In this document: one piece after another, positions 24,126 to 32,595 of the stretch
How positions within the stretch are numbered: position 1 is the first letter of the stretch
Layout of the letters: each line of letters starts with the position of its first letter
Assembly: GCA_038134525.1 (NCBI GenBank)
Contig: JAYPVI010000020.1
Span: 1 to 36,366, forward strand
Length of the DNA: 36,366 bases
Direction: 5' to 3'
Source of the DNA: GCA-002727735 sp038134525
GTDB taxonomy: Bacteria; Bacteroidota; Bacteroidia; Flavobacteriales_D; Parvicellaceae
The notes under the pieces: generated by a model
The model's database searches: none
What the model saw: only the letters and a program-made list of their open reading frames with translations
Told to the model about the DNA's origin: nothing
Made by a program: the position numbers and the translations under genes

Positions 24126-25003
24126 TAAATAGAATCATTTTATGCCTTTTTATTTTCTTGTCTGTAAAATCTTTTGGACAGCGAGTTGATATTACGTCTA
24201 CAGAACAAAAAGGGGGACAAATTTACATCCGATATAATCTTGAAGGAGGAGAAGGGAAATATGAAATAAAACTTTTTGTAAAAGGGTCTAATTCTTCTTA
24301 TTGGTCAACTCCCCTAACCCATGTTTCGGGTGATGTAGGATTAAATCAAACTCGTGGAACCAATAAATTAATTATTTGGGATGTGCTCAATGAAAGAGAA
24401 AAACTTCAAGGAGATTATGTTTTTGGTATTGAAGCTGTGAATACCACCCAAAATGAAAAATACAATAAACGAATAGCTAAAGAAATTAAAAATTCAAAAT
24501 TATTAAGACACTCTTCCTATGCGGCTTACACATGTAATGTTTTTAACAGCCCATTTGGTTTATCCATATATTCAGCTAATTGGAAAAAAGTTGGATGGTA
24601 TTTTGACGTAAGAACAGATTTTAGAGTTTGGGCACCAGGTGAATGGGCACTTAGAGACAGAGGATGGATTACAGGAACTATGGGCGGTAGAGATAGAGGA
24701 AATGATGTTGTGTCGGATGGAGGAAATAACTACACAATAGGACTGGGATTCCCCATTTCAAGATCAAATAATTTTCTTAGCCTACTTCAATTAGGTATTG
24801 GTATTTACAATGTTCCAGTATACGATGAATTTGAAGAAACATATACAGGTCCTTATTATGCTAAGTCATGGGGAAATGGTATCGATAAACTCAATTTTAA
24901 TATTGCACTTGTAAGACAAAAAAGATACTCATCTTTTGTGTGGGGAGTTTCATATGATACAGCAACTCCATTTATATGTTTCATTTTAGGATTTGATATT
25001 TGA
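24122..25003 (+). CDS. Exported protein with the shared beta module and a putative outer-membrane beta-rich domain
   Basis: The ATG at 24122 overlaps the caspase stop (ATGA), and the signal peptide MINRIILCLFIFLSVKSFG begins there, giving 293 residues. Residues about 20-106 are the shared module (VSGDVG...NKLIIWDVLNEREKLQGDYVFGIEAV). The C-terminal part (about 120-293) has alternating hydrophobic strands with many Tyr, Trp and Gly residues (GLSIYSANWKKVGWYFDVRTD, YTIGLGFPIS, FVWGVSYD) and ends FILGFDI. This resembles a small outer-membrane barrel or porin-like fold. The domain is not recognised by name. Coupling to the caspase suggests a membrane partner for it. Confidence 0.8.
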   Translation: MINRIILCLFIFLSVKSFGQRVDITSTEQKGGQIYIRYNLEGGEGKYEIKLFVKGSNSSYWSTPLTHVSGDVGLNQTRGTNKLIIWDVLNEREKLQGDYVFGIEAVNTTQNEKYNKRIAKEIKNSKLLRHSSYAAYTCNVFNSPFGLSIYSANWKKVGWYFDVRTDFRVWAPGEWALRDRGWITGTMGGRDRGNDVVSDGGNNYTIGLGFPISRSNNFLSLLQLGIGIYNVPVYDEFEETYTGPYYAKSWGNGIDKLNFNIALVRQKRYSSFVWGVSYDTATPFICFILGFDI

Positions 25004-25048
25004 AAAACCATTTATTTTTTAATGAAAATTCGTTTTTCTAATATCTCT

Positions 25049-27448
25049 TTAAAACTCCCAACTCTCCCAACTCTCTGCAACTGCACTACTCACATTCACC
25101 TGAGGAGTTTGAATTTTACCGCTTAAGCCTGTTTCTTTTTTAACGTTATACTCTAAATAATCTGCAAGTTCTTTGTATGTTAAAGAACCTTTAGTTTGCT
25201 GTAGTTTTTTCAGTAAAAAATAGGTGAAATAACCATGTTGTTTTTCTCTGTATACACCCGAACTTTCATCACCAGAGCTTGAAGCAAACACCACCATGTT
25301 TCCAGCTATTGTTTCTTCTTTGGGTTTGATCTTTACCCCTTTCCTGGCAATTAAGCCTTCGTTCCTAGCTCCTCCACTAAAACAAGCATCTAAGTACACC
25401 GTGATTTTTTGGGATGGAAATTGATTCAAATCTTTGAATACTTTTTTAAGTGCCAGACCACTGGTAACGTTGTTTCCACTTACATCTACTGGAATTAAAT
25501 AACCTTCCTTAGTTTTTTCGTCTGGTAAACCATGTCCTGAATAATAAACTATTAATTCTGCTTTACCTCCCTCAACACTAGCCATGTTTTTTATCCATGC
25601 TAAACCCTGCAGCATTTGACTTCCAGTAGCGTTATTCAAGTGCTTTATATGTTTGGAGGGTATTCCTAATGTTTTTTCACAGTAGGCTTTAAAAATTGCA
25701 GCATCGTTATTGGCAAAATCAACATTAACTTCTGAGCTAAGGTCCGTTTGGTAGCTACTGTAATCTTCATTGCCAATTATAAGCGCGTAAGTATGGCTAT
25801 TTTTTAATTTATTAAATGGAATCTCTACATCTACATCTGACTTACCTACTTTAATACTTTTATTTGAAGTTTTCGAAACTGAAACATCTTCATTGATGTC
25901 AATCTCAATTTTATCAAAGTTATAATCAAATGTGGTTATGGAGTAGTTATTATTTTCTGAAATATCATATGTAAAAACTTCATTTCCAACATTAAATTCA
26001 ATATGTGAAATAATAAATTTATCGTCCTTTACAGCAAAATCAAGATTATTAAAGTTAGAGGGAACATAATTTTGCTTAAAAAATGGTGCTTTCTCAATTG
26101 GAACTGATAAAACAAATTTATTTAAAGGCCATGGATCTAATAGAAAAGTTTCATTATCGGCATCGTATTCATTTAATGTAACAGTTTCAAAAGAAACTTT
26201 TTCTTTGTATTGCTTTTTGAACACATCTAAAACTTCTTCTTGAATTTCTTTTATTTTTTTATCACGGCTTGCTTGAGTAACTCTTATTTTATAATCTGAA
26301 GTTTTTTCAAATTCTCCCTTGGCTTGCCATATATTTATTTTCTCTTCAACAGATGTAGTAATTCTATCAGTCAGAGTTGCTTCGAAAATATTTCCATGTG
26401 CGTCAGTTTTTATAGTTTTATAACCAGTCAAAACATAGCCACTATCAGAACAAATTTCTACTGCACTGGCATTTTGAATTCCATTGCTGTGTATATCAAA
26501 AGAATCAAAATATTTATTCCAAACTATCTTACCATCGAGATTAGTCTTATATAAACTCATTTTTCTTGATTCAGTTGCTAAAATTATAAAACCATCCGAA
26601 CAAATTTGAAATGAATTAATTGATAAATTATCTTTACTAAGATAATATGATTTTTTGTTGAAATTACCGTTTTTATCATACCCAATTAATTTAATTCCAG
26701 TATTGATCATAAATCCGTCATCTGAGGTTGTATGAACTGAAGGTGTTGAGAAATTAGCTGGTTTTCCACTTCCAACATTGTTCCATAAAATATTTCCATG
26801 TGCGTCAGTTTTTAAAACGAAGTAATTATCATAAACATATTGACCATATCTATTTTTATAACCTTTAGGTCCAGTAGCAATTAAAGAATTGTCTGAGCAA
26901 ATTTGTATTGAATTAATATAATGCAAACTATAATTAATATTTAATTTCTTCTCCCAAATCAAATTACCATTTCTATCTGTTTTAAATAAATAGGATAATG
27001 GGTGAAATGTATATGTAGAACCTGCAACAATAAATCCATTGTCAGAACATATTTTAAGGGATGTTGCAACATCATCACCAATACCACCATATGATTTCAT
27101 CCACAATTTATTACCATTGTTGTCTGTTTTTATCAAGAAAGCATCTGAATTAGATCCATCTTTTTTAAACTCTCCAGCAATTATAAATCCTCCGTCTGCA
27201 CAAATTTGCAATGAATTAGGAATAACTTTTCTATCTACGGATTGAGAACCACCATTAAATTTCTTATCCCACAAGACACTTCCATATTTATCTGTTCTGA
27301 CTAAAGTTGCATCAAGGCCATTAGTTCCTGCAATAATGTAACCACCATCTTCACATTGCTTCACATCATTTCCTGAAATGTCAAGTGGTAGAAATTGACT
27401 AAATGCAAATACAGGGATAATAGAAATTAATAAAAGTAATTTTCTCAT
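25049..27448 (-). CDS. Exported caspase-like protease 2 with N-terminal beta-propeller
   Basis: This 799-residue protein has a signal peptide (MRKLLLLISIIPVFAFS) and then at least seven propeller repeats (about 25-360). Their pattern is QICSDGGFIIAG...LIKTDxxGNxLWxK. A charged helical segment follows (about 365-415, INIWQAKGEFEKTSDYKIRV, a motif seen in other Bacteroidota caspase-like proteins), then a beta-rich domain (to about 545). The caspase domain (about 553-780) starts YALIIGNEDY, with His639 in YYSGHG and Cys689 in LDACFSG. The C-terminus is SWESWEF. The gene is convergent with the beta-module gene (45 bp apart) and divergent from the trypsin-like protease gene. Confidence 0.93.
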   Translation of the reverse strand: MRKLLLLISIIPVFAFSQFLPLDISGNDVKQCEDGGYIIAGTNGLDATLVRTDKYGSVLWDKKFNGGSQSVDRKVIPNSLQICADGGFIIAGEFKKDGSNSDAFLIKTDNNGNKLWMKSYGGIGDDVATSLKICSDNGFIVAGSTYTFHPLSYLFKTDRNGNLIWEKKLNINYSLHYINSIQICSDNSLIATGPKGYKNRYGQYVYDNYFVLKTDAHGNILWNNVGSGKPANFSTPSVHTTSDDGFMINTGIKLIGYDKNGNFNKKSYYLSKDNLSINSFQICSDGFIILATESRKMSLYKTNLDGKIVWNKYFDSFDIHSNGIQNASAVEICSDSGYVLTGYKTIKTDAHGNIFEATLTDRITTSVEEKINIWQAKGEFEKTSDYKIRVTQASRDKKIKEIQEEVLDVFKKQYKEKVSFETVTLNEYDADNETFLLDPWPLNKFVLSVPIEKAPFFKQNYVPSNFNNLDFAVKDDKFIISHIEFNVGNEVFTYDISENNNYSITTFDYNFDKIEIDINEDVSVSKTSNKSIKVGKSDVDVEIPFNKLKNSHTYALIIGNEDYSSYQTDLSSEVNVDFANNDAAIFKAYCEKTLGIPSKHIKHLNNATGSQMLQGLAWIKNMASVEGGKAELIVYYSGHGLPDEKTKEGYLIPVDVSGNNVTSGLALKKVFKDLNQFPSQKITVYLDACFSGGARNEGLIARKGVKIKPKEETIAGNMVVFASSSGDESSGVYREKQHGYFTYFLLKKLQQTKGSLTYKELADYLEYNVKKETGLSGKIQTPQVNVSSAVAESWESWEF

Positions 27449-27452
27449 AATT

Positions 27453-27484
27453 CAAATGTAAAAATTTAGGCCCTCAAATTGCAA
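27453..27484 (-). promoter_or_regulatory. Promoter of caspase-like gene 2
   Basis: TTG (27484-27482), 21 nt, TACATTTG (27460-27453) on the minus strand. The -7 element ends only 4 nt before the ATG, so transcription should begin at or next to the start codon. Confidence 0.6.
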
Positions 27485-27515
27485 ATCATTGTTCAACTAA
27501 TTGGCACAAATATTG

Positions 27516-27523
27516 TACTTTTG
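27516..27523 (+). promoter_or_regulatory. -7 element of the trypsin-like protease operon
   Basis: TACTTTTG lies 17 nt before the ATG at 27541. The closest usable TTG (27489-27491) is 24 nt upstream, slightly farther than usual. Together with the element at 27453 it makes a compact divergent promoter region of 92 bp. Confidence 0.45.
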
Positions 27524-27540
27524 AACTCTTAATTTTTGAT

Positions 27541-28680
27541 ATGAAAAAGTCTATTTTATTATTCGTCACTATACTTACAATTAACGTTTTTCAAGCTCAA
27601 TTCAATCCTGAATTTTTTTCTTCGGAAGCAAAGGTTCGGGCGTACATGGATAATCAAAAGCTTGATCCTGTTGAAGGAGTTTACAATTATGCGGCTGCAG
27701 CTGGTGAAATTACTTACAAGGTAGCATTGCTAAAAAAAGATTTTAAATACTTCGGCTACATACTTGAATCCAGTAGTGATAAATGGACTCCAGGAAAAAT
27801 TAAGTTTAGACTGGACGAAACAGCATATGAAAACATATTTGAAATGAATTGGGTAATGAGCAGGGGTAAAAATGAAACAAAGTCTCCTTCTCTCTATAAA
27901 AATCAACAACTAAAATTTGTCCTTGGTGATCGAAAAATGTATTTACATAAAATTTACCCTAAATTATCCACTACTGTAAAAAAACCAGAAACGAAACAAC
28001 CTGAAGAAGAAAAACCTGATACCAACACTACTGAAAATGGTCTGGAATGGAGAGGAAATGGATCAGGAATATTTATTGGGAAAGATGGCATTATTGTAAC
28101 CAATAATCACGTAGTAGAGGATGCTGAGGAAATAATTATTGACTTTAAAACCAACTATGGTCATAACAACTTTAAAGCAAAAGTACTTAAACATGATGCG
28201 GTAAACGATTTAGCGATAATCCAAATTACGGATGAGAACTTTAAATCATTGGAAAAATTACCCTACAACTTTAGTACAGAAACTGTTGACGTAGGCACTT
28301 CTGTTTTTGCTCTGGGCTACCCAATGGCGCTCTCTATTATGGGTAAAGAAATTAAATTTACCGATGGAAAAGTAAGTTCAAAAACTGGGTTCCAAGATGA
28401 TGTAACTACCTATCAAACTACTACTCCAATTCAACCAGGCAATAGCGGTGGACCTCTGTTCGACTACAATGGGAATTTAATTGGTATAAATTCATCTGGG
28501 CTTGCCTATGAGATAGCTGATAATGTATCATACTCCATAAAATCTACATATGTAAAAAATCTAGTAGATGTGTTAGACAAGAATATTACTCTACCATCAG
28601 ATAAGTCTTTAAATAACCAAGACCTGACTAAAATTATTAAGGTATTATCCGATTACGTGGTTTTAATTAAAATTAAATGA
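27541..28680 (+). CDS. Exported trypsin/HtrA-like serine protease
   Basis: This 379-residue protein has a signal peptide (MKKSILLFVTILTINVFQAQ). An N-terminal beta-rich domain of unknown type covers about 22-140 and is joined by a Pro/Glu/Lys-rich linker (147-163). The S1C protease domain covers about 168-350. The triad is visible: His190 in VTNNHVV, Asp223 in NDLAII, Ser302 in PGNSGGPLF. The oxyanion region and GINSSG strand are intact. There is no PDZ domain, unlike DegP. The stop TGA overlaps the start of the following gene. A site cut by the neighbouring caspases could lie in the linker, but this is speculation. Confidence 0.92.
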   Translation: MKKSILLFVTILTINVFQAQFNPEFFSSEAKVRAYMDNQKLDPVEGVYNYAAAAGEITYKVALLKKDFKYFGYILESSSDKWTPGKIKFRLDETAYENIFEMNWVMSRGKNETKSPSLYKNQQLKFVLGDRKMYLHKIYPKLSTTVKKPETKQPEEEKPDTNTTENGLEWRGNGSGIFIGKDGIIVTNNHVVEDAEEIIIDFKTNYGHNNFKAKVLKHDAVNDLAIIQITDENFKSLEKLPYNFSTETVDVGTSVFALGYPMALSIMGKEIKFTDGKVSSKTGFQDDVTTYQTTTPIQPGNSGGPLFDYNGNLIGINSSGLAYEIADNVSYSIKSTYVKNLVDVLDKNITLPSDKSLNNQDLTKIIKVLSDYVVLIKIK

Positions 28681-29519
28681 TGATGAAGAATTTACTATTA
28701 GCCTTAGCTTTTTTACCCATAGTTGCAATTGGGCAAAAAAAAGTAGAAGTAATTGATTTTGAATATCCTATTTCGGATGACAAAACCTACAACCAAAGTA
28801 AAGAAATCACATTAAAAAAAGCCAAAGAAGAAGCATTGAGGAAAGCAGGTATTGGAGAGAGTATTAATTCCTGGGAAATGCTCACGCAATCAAAAGTAAA
28901 TAGTGACTTTACTAAAATATTTAATTCAGACATATTAACTAATATTCAGGGGTTCATCGAAAGTTGGGAATACATAAAAGAACCCCAAAGAATCAACAAG
29001 AATAATCTTCCTTACATACAGTTATCCATTAGGGCAAAGGTCAAAAAGTATGATTCTAAAATCGATCCAAAATTTGTTGCAAAAGTAGAAGGCATCAACG
29101 ACAGGTATACTTCAAATATCAATGATGATGATGATAAAAATTTAAAAATCAAAATAATACCAGAGCAAAACTGCTTTTTAAAGGTGTTTTACATTAATGA
29201 TGATGAAGCCATGTTTATTTATCCGATTGAAGTTGCACAAGGAGTAAAAAGTAATTCTGTATTTGAAAATAAAATGTTGATGGCAAAAGCAATCAAAGAG
29301 TTAAACTATATTTCTCCATATACTGAAAAAGAGATAGAACATGGGAAATTGATTTTTGTTTTTACTAAGGAAGATTTTCCATTTCCTTATGCTACTCTAG
29401 ATAAAGATGGAGAATACTATACAAATACCTATGTAGAAAAAATTTTTCAATGGTATATGTCAATAGAACCTAGTATGAAATTTATATTATATAAACACTT
29501 TTCAATTTTGAGAGAATAA
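28677..29519 (+). CDS. Exported FlgT_N/DUF4384-like protein
   Basis: Three ATGs in a row (28677, 28680, 28683) open the frame; the first overlaps the protease stop by 4 nt. A signal peptide ends near LPIVAIGQ. Residues about 35-130 resemble the FlgT N-terminal/LPP20-like fold (ITLKKAKEEALRKAGIGESI, then IQLSIRAKVKKYD). Residues about 155-255 resemble DUF4384 (LKIKIIPEQNCFLKVFYINDDEAMFIYP). Both domains recur next to caspase-like proteins in bacteria and are thought to be envelope scaffolds or binding modules. Start choice among the three ATGs is open. Domain calls rest on pattern, not a profile search. Confidence 0.75.
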   Translation: MMMKNLLLALAFLPIVAIGQKKVEVIDFEYPISDDKTYNQSKEITLKKAKEEALRKAGIGESINSWEMLTQSKVNSDFTKIFNSDILTNIQGFIESWEYIKEPQRINKNNLPYIQLSIRAKVKKYDSKIDPKFVAKVEGINDRYTSNINDDDDKNLKIKIIPEQNCFLKVFYINDDEAMFIYPIEVAQGVKSNSVFENKMLMAKAIKELNYISPYTEKEIEHGKLIFVFTKEDFPFPYATLDKDGEYYTNTYVEKIFQWYMSIEPSMKFILYKHFSILRE

Positions 29520-29556
29520 CTTAATATTGCAAAAAATTATTAAGAATAAAAACAAT

Positions 29557-30126
29557 ATGAAAAAAACAATTTACTTTTTAACAATAGCATTTTTTACTTC
29601 TTTGTTATTGAATTCTTGCGCTGCAAAAAAAGCAACTACAAATGCAGTAGGTGATGTTGAAATTAAAATCCCTTGTTCAAGTTTTAAATCTGATAAAGAT
29701 TTTTTCAGGGCAACTCAGAGTGCTAACAGTACAGATCTTGCTAACTCTAGAGATATGGCTTTAATGGCTACAAAAAACAGGTTGGCAGGACTTATAAATA
29801 CTAAAATGAAAGACGTGAGTCAAAGGTACGTAGGTGATAGAAAAATTGGTAATGTTTCTGAATTTAATCAAAAATACGAAAGTATGACAAGATCTGTGGT
29901 TGATCAGACTCTACTAGATGTAAATATAGTGTGTGAAAAAACTATGCAAAAAACAGATGGCTCTTACAACACTTTTATTGCAATTGAATGTAGTAAGGAA
30001 ACCATTTACAATGGTGTAAATAAGGGATTATCAAATGATCAAAAACTACGTCAGGACTATGATGCCATGAAGTTTAAAGAAATATTTGATGACGAAATGG
30101 AAAAGCTAGAAAAAGAACAACCTTAA
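29557..30126 (+). CDS. LPP20-like lipoprotein
   Basis: The ATG at 29557 is chosen because the lipoprotein signal MKKTIYFLTIAFFTSLLLNSC begins there (lipidated Cys21); an upstream TTG frame adds ten residues before it. The mature part reads ATQSANSTDLANSRDMALMATKNRLAGLINTKMKD, the helical pattern typical of LPP20/FlgT-like proteins, and contains two Cys in VNIVCEKT and AIECSKE. It is the last gene of the protease operon and is followed by a strong terminator. Role unknown; by family it should sit on the outer or inner membrane facing the periplasm. Confidence 0.75.
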   Translation: MKKTIYFLTIAFFTSLLLNSCAAKKATTNAVGDVEIKIPCSSFKSDKDFFRATQSANSTDLANSRDMALMATKNRLAGLINTKMKDVSQRYVGDRKIGNVSEFNQKYESMTRSVVDQTLLDVNIVCEKTMQKTDGSYNTFIAIECSKETIYNGVNKGLSNDQKLRQDYDAMKFKEIFDDEMEKLEKEQP

Positions 30127-30146
30127 TTTCTAAAAGTTATTTTTGG

Positions 30147-30173
30147 AAAGCTCGCCTAGGCGGGCTTTTTTTT
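30147..30173 (+). terminator. Rho-independent terminator of the protease operon
   Basis: AAAGCTCGCC pairs with GGCGGGCTTT over ten base pairs (one G-U) around TA, followed by a run of T residues. It is one of the strongest GC stems in the window. Confidence 0.92.
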
Positions 30174-30179
30174 ATTTCA

Positions 30180-32594
30180 TCATTTTACAAATGACCAATT
30201 CTCCCAATCTTTTTCTATCACAAAAGATGGCTTAACATTTGGGGTCTGCTCGATACCTTGCTCAAGTATTGATTTTTTCCCTACGTTGTTTTTAAGGTAT
30301 TCTGATAAATCTCCATATTTGACACTTCCTTTAGAATCTTGAAGTTTTTTAAGTAAAAAATAGGTGAAATAGCCATGGTTTTTATCCTTGTAAGGTAAAG
30401 ATTTTTGTTCACCAGTGCTGGATGCAAAAACAACCATATTTCCCTGAGAAGTTTCTTCATTAGGACGAATTTTAACTCCTCTTGCAGCTAAAAGCCCATC
30501 ATTTCTACCCCCACCACTGAAACAAGCATCTAAAAAGACAGTAATTCTTTTTGCATTTGAGGAAGATAACTTGGTGTAAAGGTCTTTTAAAGAAATACCT
30601 TCAGAAATAATGTTAGATGCACTTCCATCTACAGGTATTAAATAAGGATTTTTTGATTTATCTTCTGGCAATCCATGACCTGCATAGTAAAATACAATTT
30701 CCGCATTTTTATCATATTTAGCCGCCTTAACCAAACGGTCAATTTCTCTATTAATTTCACTTTTTGTAGCATCAGTCAGAAGAAAAATATGTTCCTCTTT
30801 AAATCCTAGTGTTTTATTTAAATAATCACTAAAAATTCTAGCATCATTTCTAGCATACTCAACATCAACTTCTTCTGATAAAGACGATTGTCTTGAAGTG
30901 TAATCCTCATTTCCAATAACAATTGCATATCTATAATCAAACTTTGTGGGGTTTTCTGGAATATCCATATCCACATCAACCACAAAATCAGGTACATCTT
31001 CAATTACAATTTTAGCATTAACAAAATCGTCATCAGTCTTTACTTTCTTTATTGAACCATGTTCAACCAACTCTGTATTAATATCAAATGTCTTTACCTC
31101 CTCAATTCCAAATATCCCTTTTTGCTCCGATACATTCACAAAGAACTTAATAGCATTATCTGTAAAATCAGAATTTATATAATATCGATATGTAACCGAT
31201 TTATATTTTCCAGGTTCAAGTTTAGATATTTTTAATATTTGGTTTTTTGCACCCATATTTTCTTCTATTCCTTTGCCCATAAGCATAATTCCTTCTTGAT
31301 TGGTAGAAACTTCAATCTCGATATTTTCTGCACTACCCTGTCCTGTATTTTGTAAAGCAAACTTAAAATCAACCATTTCATTTAAATCAATTTGGTTGTT
31401 TGGATTTCCAGATTGTGATTCTACTGCAGCGTATTTTACTAAATTGAGTTCGGGCTTTCTAAAGGCTCTTGTATCAAATGTGAGTTTTTTGCCTTTTAAG
31501 TTAATTCTGAAATCATCATTAATAACTTCAATGGTAATAGTAGCCTTAGAAGTAGGCAAGTCCATCGTTCCACGTATGGGAATTCTCACTTTTGCTGTGC
31601 CATGGGTGTTTTCAATCGTCCTAAAACTTGTTCTTTCATTAAATGATAATCCCTTTGCCATAGATGACAATTTCACATAGGTACCCACAGCATTTCCAGG
31701 CCCAACATTTTCAACTTCTACTTCTAAATAAGCAGTTTCTTCACCATCAAGTACATTTTCTGAAAACGTTATTTCTTTTATTTTAAGTATCGGAGGCAAT
31801 GCACCAGACTTTTCATACGCAATCATATAATCCTCCTTGGTATTAAGATGTTTGACCTTGCTTTTTCCTTTGAAAACTTGTTTGGATTTATTGTAGTAAT
31901 ATTTACTAAAATCAGGTTCGTTAATACGTTTATTTACTCTTTGAGAACGAATTAAGACGCTTGAAAGATCTACAGTCCAAATGGCTGCTGCAGATAAACC
32001 TAATATGGATGATATAAGTTGGTTTGACTTTGCCTCATTAAAATAGTTGTCACTTAATGTTGGATCAAGTGAAGAAGTATAATTATTGTAAGCAGTGATA
32101 GCCTTGTTATTGTACTGAATGGCTCCTATTACTCCAGCATAACCAAGAAGTCCATAAAGAAAATAATGCTTACCATTTTTAATTCGATAATCGCCAAAAC
32201 CAGGGAATAACATAGATTTAATCAAATGTGAACCCACTGGCACAACTTCTTTAGATGATTTTGCCAAAGTGAAGTCAAAATAAATATCGTGATCTAATCT
32301 ATAATTATCATCCAAAGGATTCCAAAACAAGGAATGCTTTCCTGCATTTAGAAATGACAAATCACCTGATAATGAATTAGTTCTTAGTTTTGTACCGTTC
32401 TTTTTGAAGGCATCAACTTGAAGAGAATAACGCTCATCAGCATTCTTATTAAAAATTGAATATGTGATTTCAATTTTTCTTTTGTCACTGTTATAATTAA
32501 AATCTACATTATTAACACCAAAATCTAATTTTTGCCCAAAGCTTCCGCTAAATACAAAGAAAAAACTCGCAATTAAAATAAATATCCTTTTCAT
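30180..32594 (-). CDS. Exported caspase-like protease 3 with shared beta module, DUF5683-like and CARDB-like domains
   Basis: The chosen start is the ATG at 32594 (804 residues), where the signal peptide MKRIFILIASFFFVFSGSFG begins; this is 1 nt after the preceding stop. The domain order starts with a divergent copy of the shared beta module (about 22-112, SLSGDLSFLNAGKHSLFWNPLDD). A DUF5683-like membrane-associated part follows (about 118-225, SMLFPGFGDYRIKNGKHYFLYGLLGY). Two CARDB-like domains cover about 265-385 and 390-510. The caspase domain (about 555-780) has His640 in YYAGHG and Cys691 in LDACFSG. The end is DWENWSFVK. It is closer to caspase 1 than to caspase 2 in both CARDB and catalytic parts. 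Confidence 0.93.
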   Translation of the reverse strand: MKRIFILIASFFFVFSGSFGQKLDFGVNNVDFNYNSDKRKIEITYSIFNKNADERYSLQVDAFKKNGTKLRTNSLSGDLSFLNAGKHSLFWNPLDDNYRLDHDIYFDFTLAKSSKEVVPVGSHLIKSMLFPGFGDYRIKNGKHYFLYGLLGYAGVIGAIQYNNKAITAYNNYTSSLDPTLSDNYFNEAKSNQLISSILGLSAAAIWTVDLSSVLIRSQRVNKRINEPDFSKYYYNKSKQVFKGKSKVKHLNTKEDYMIAYEKSGALPPILKIKEITFSENVLDGEETAYLEVEVENVGPGNAVGTYVKLSSMAKGLSFNERTSFRTIENTHGTAKVRIPIRGTMDLPTSKATITIEVINDDFRINLKGKKLTFDTRAFRKPELNLVKYAAVESQSGNPNNQIDLNEMVDFKFALQNTGQGSAENIEIEVSTNQEGIMLMGKGIEENMGAKNQILKISKLEPGKYKSVTYRYYINSDFTDNAIKFFVNVSEQKGIFGIEEVKTFDINTELVEHGSIKKVKTDDDFVNAKIVIEDVPDFVVDVDMDIPENPTKFDYRYAIVIGNEDYTSRQSSLSEEVDVEYARNDARIFSDYLNKTLGFKEEHIFLLTDATKSEINREIDRLVKAAKYDKNAEIVFYYAGHGLPEDKSKNPYLIPVDGSASNIISEGISLKDLYTKLSSSNAKRITVFLDACFSGGGRNDGLLAARGVKIRPNEETSQGNMVVFASSTGEQKSLPYKDKNHGYFTYFLLKKLQDSKGSVKYGDLSEYLKNNVGKKSILEQGIEQTPNVKPSFVIEKDWENWSFVK

Positions 32595-32595
32595 A

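Noticed and set aside
24122..25003. Calling this gene a T9SS PorP/SprF-type membrane protein
   Set aside because: The beta-rich C-terminus and aromatic end are suggestive, but no PorP/SprF signature is visible and the N-terminal module is different.
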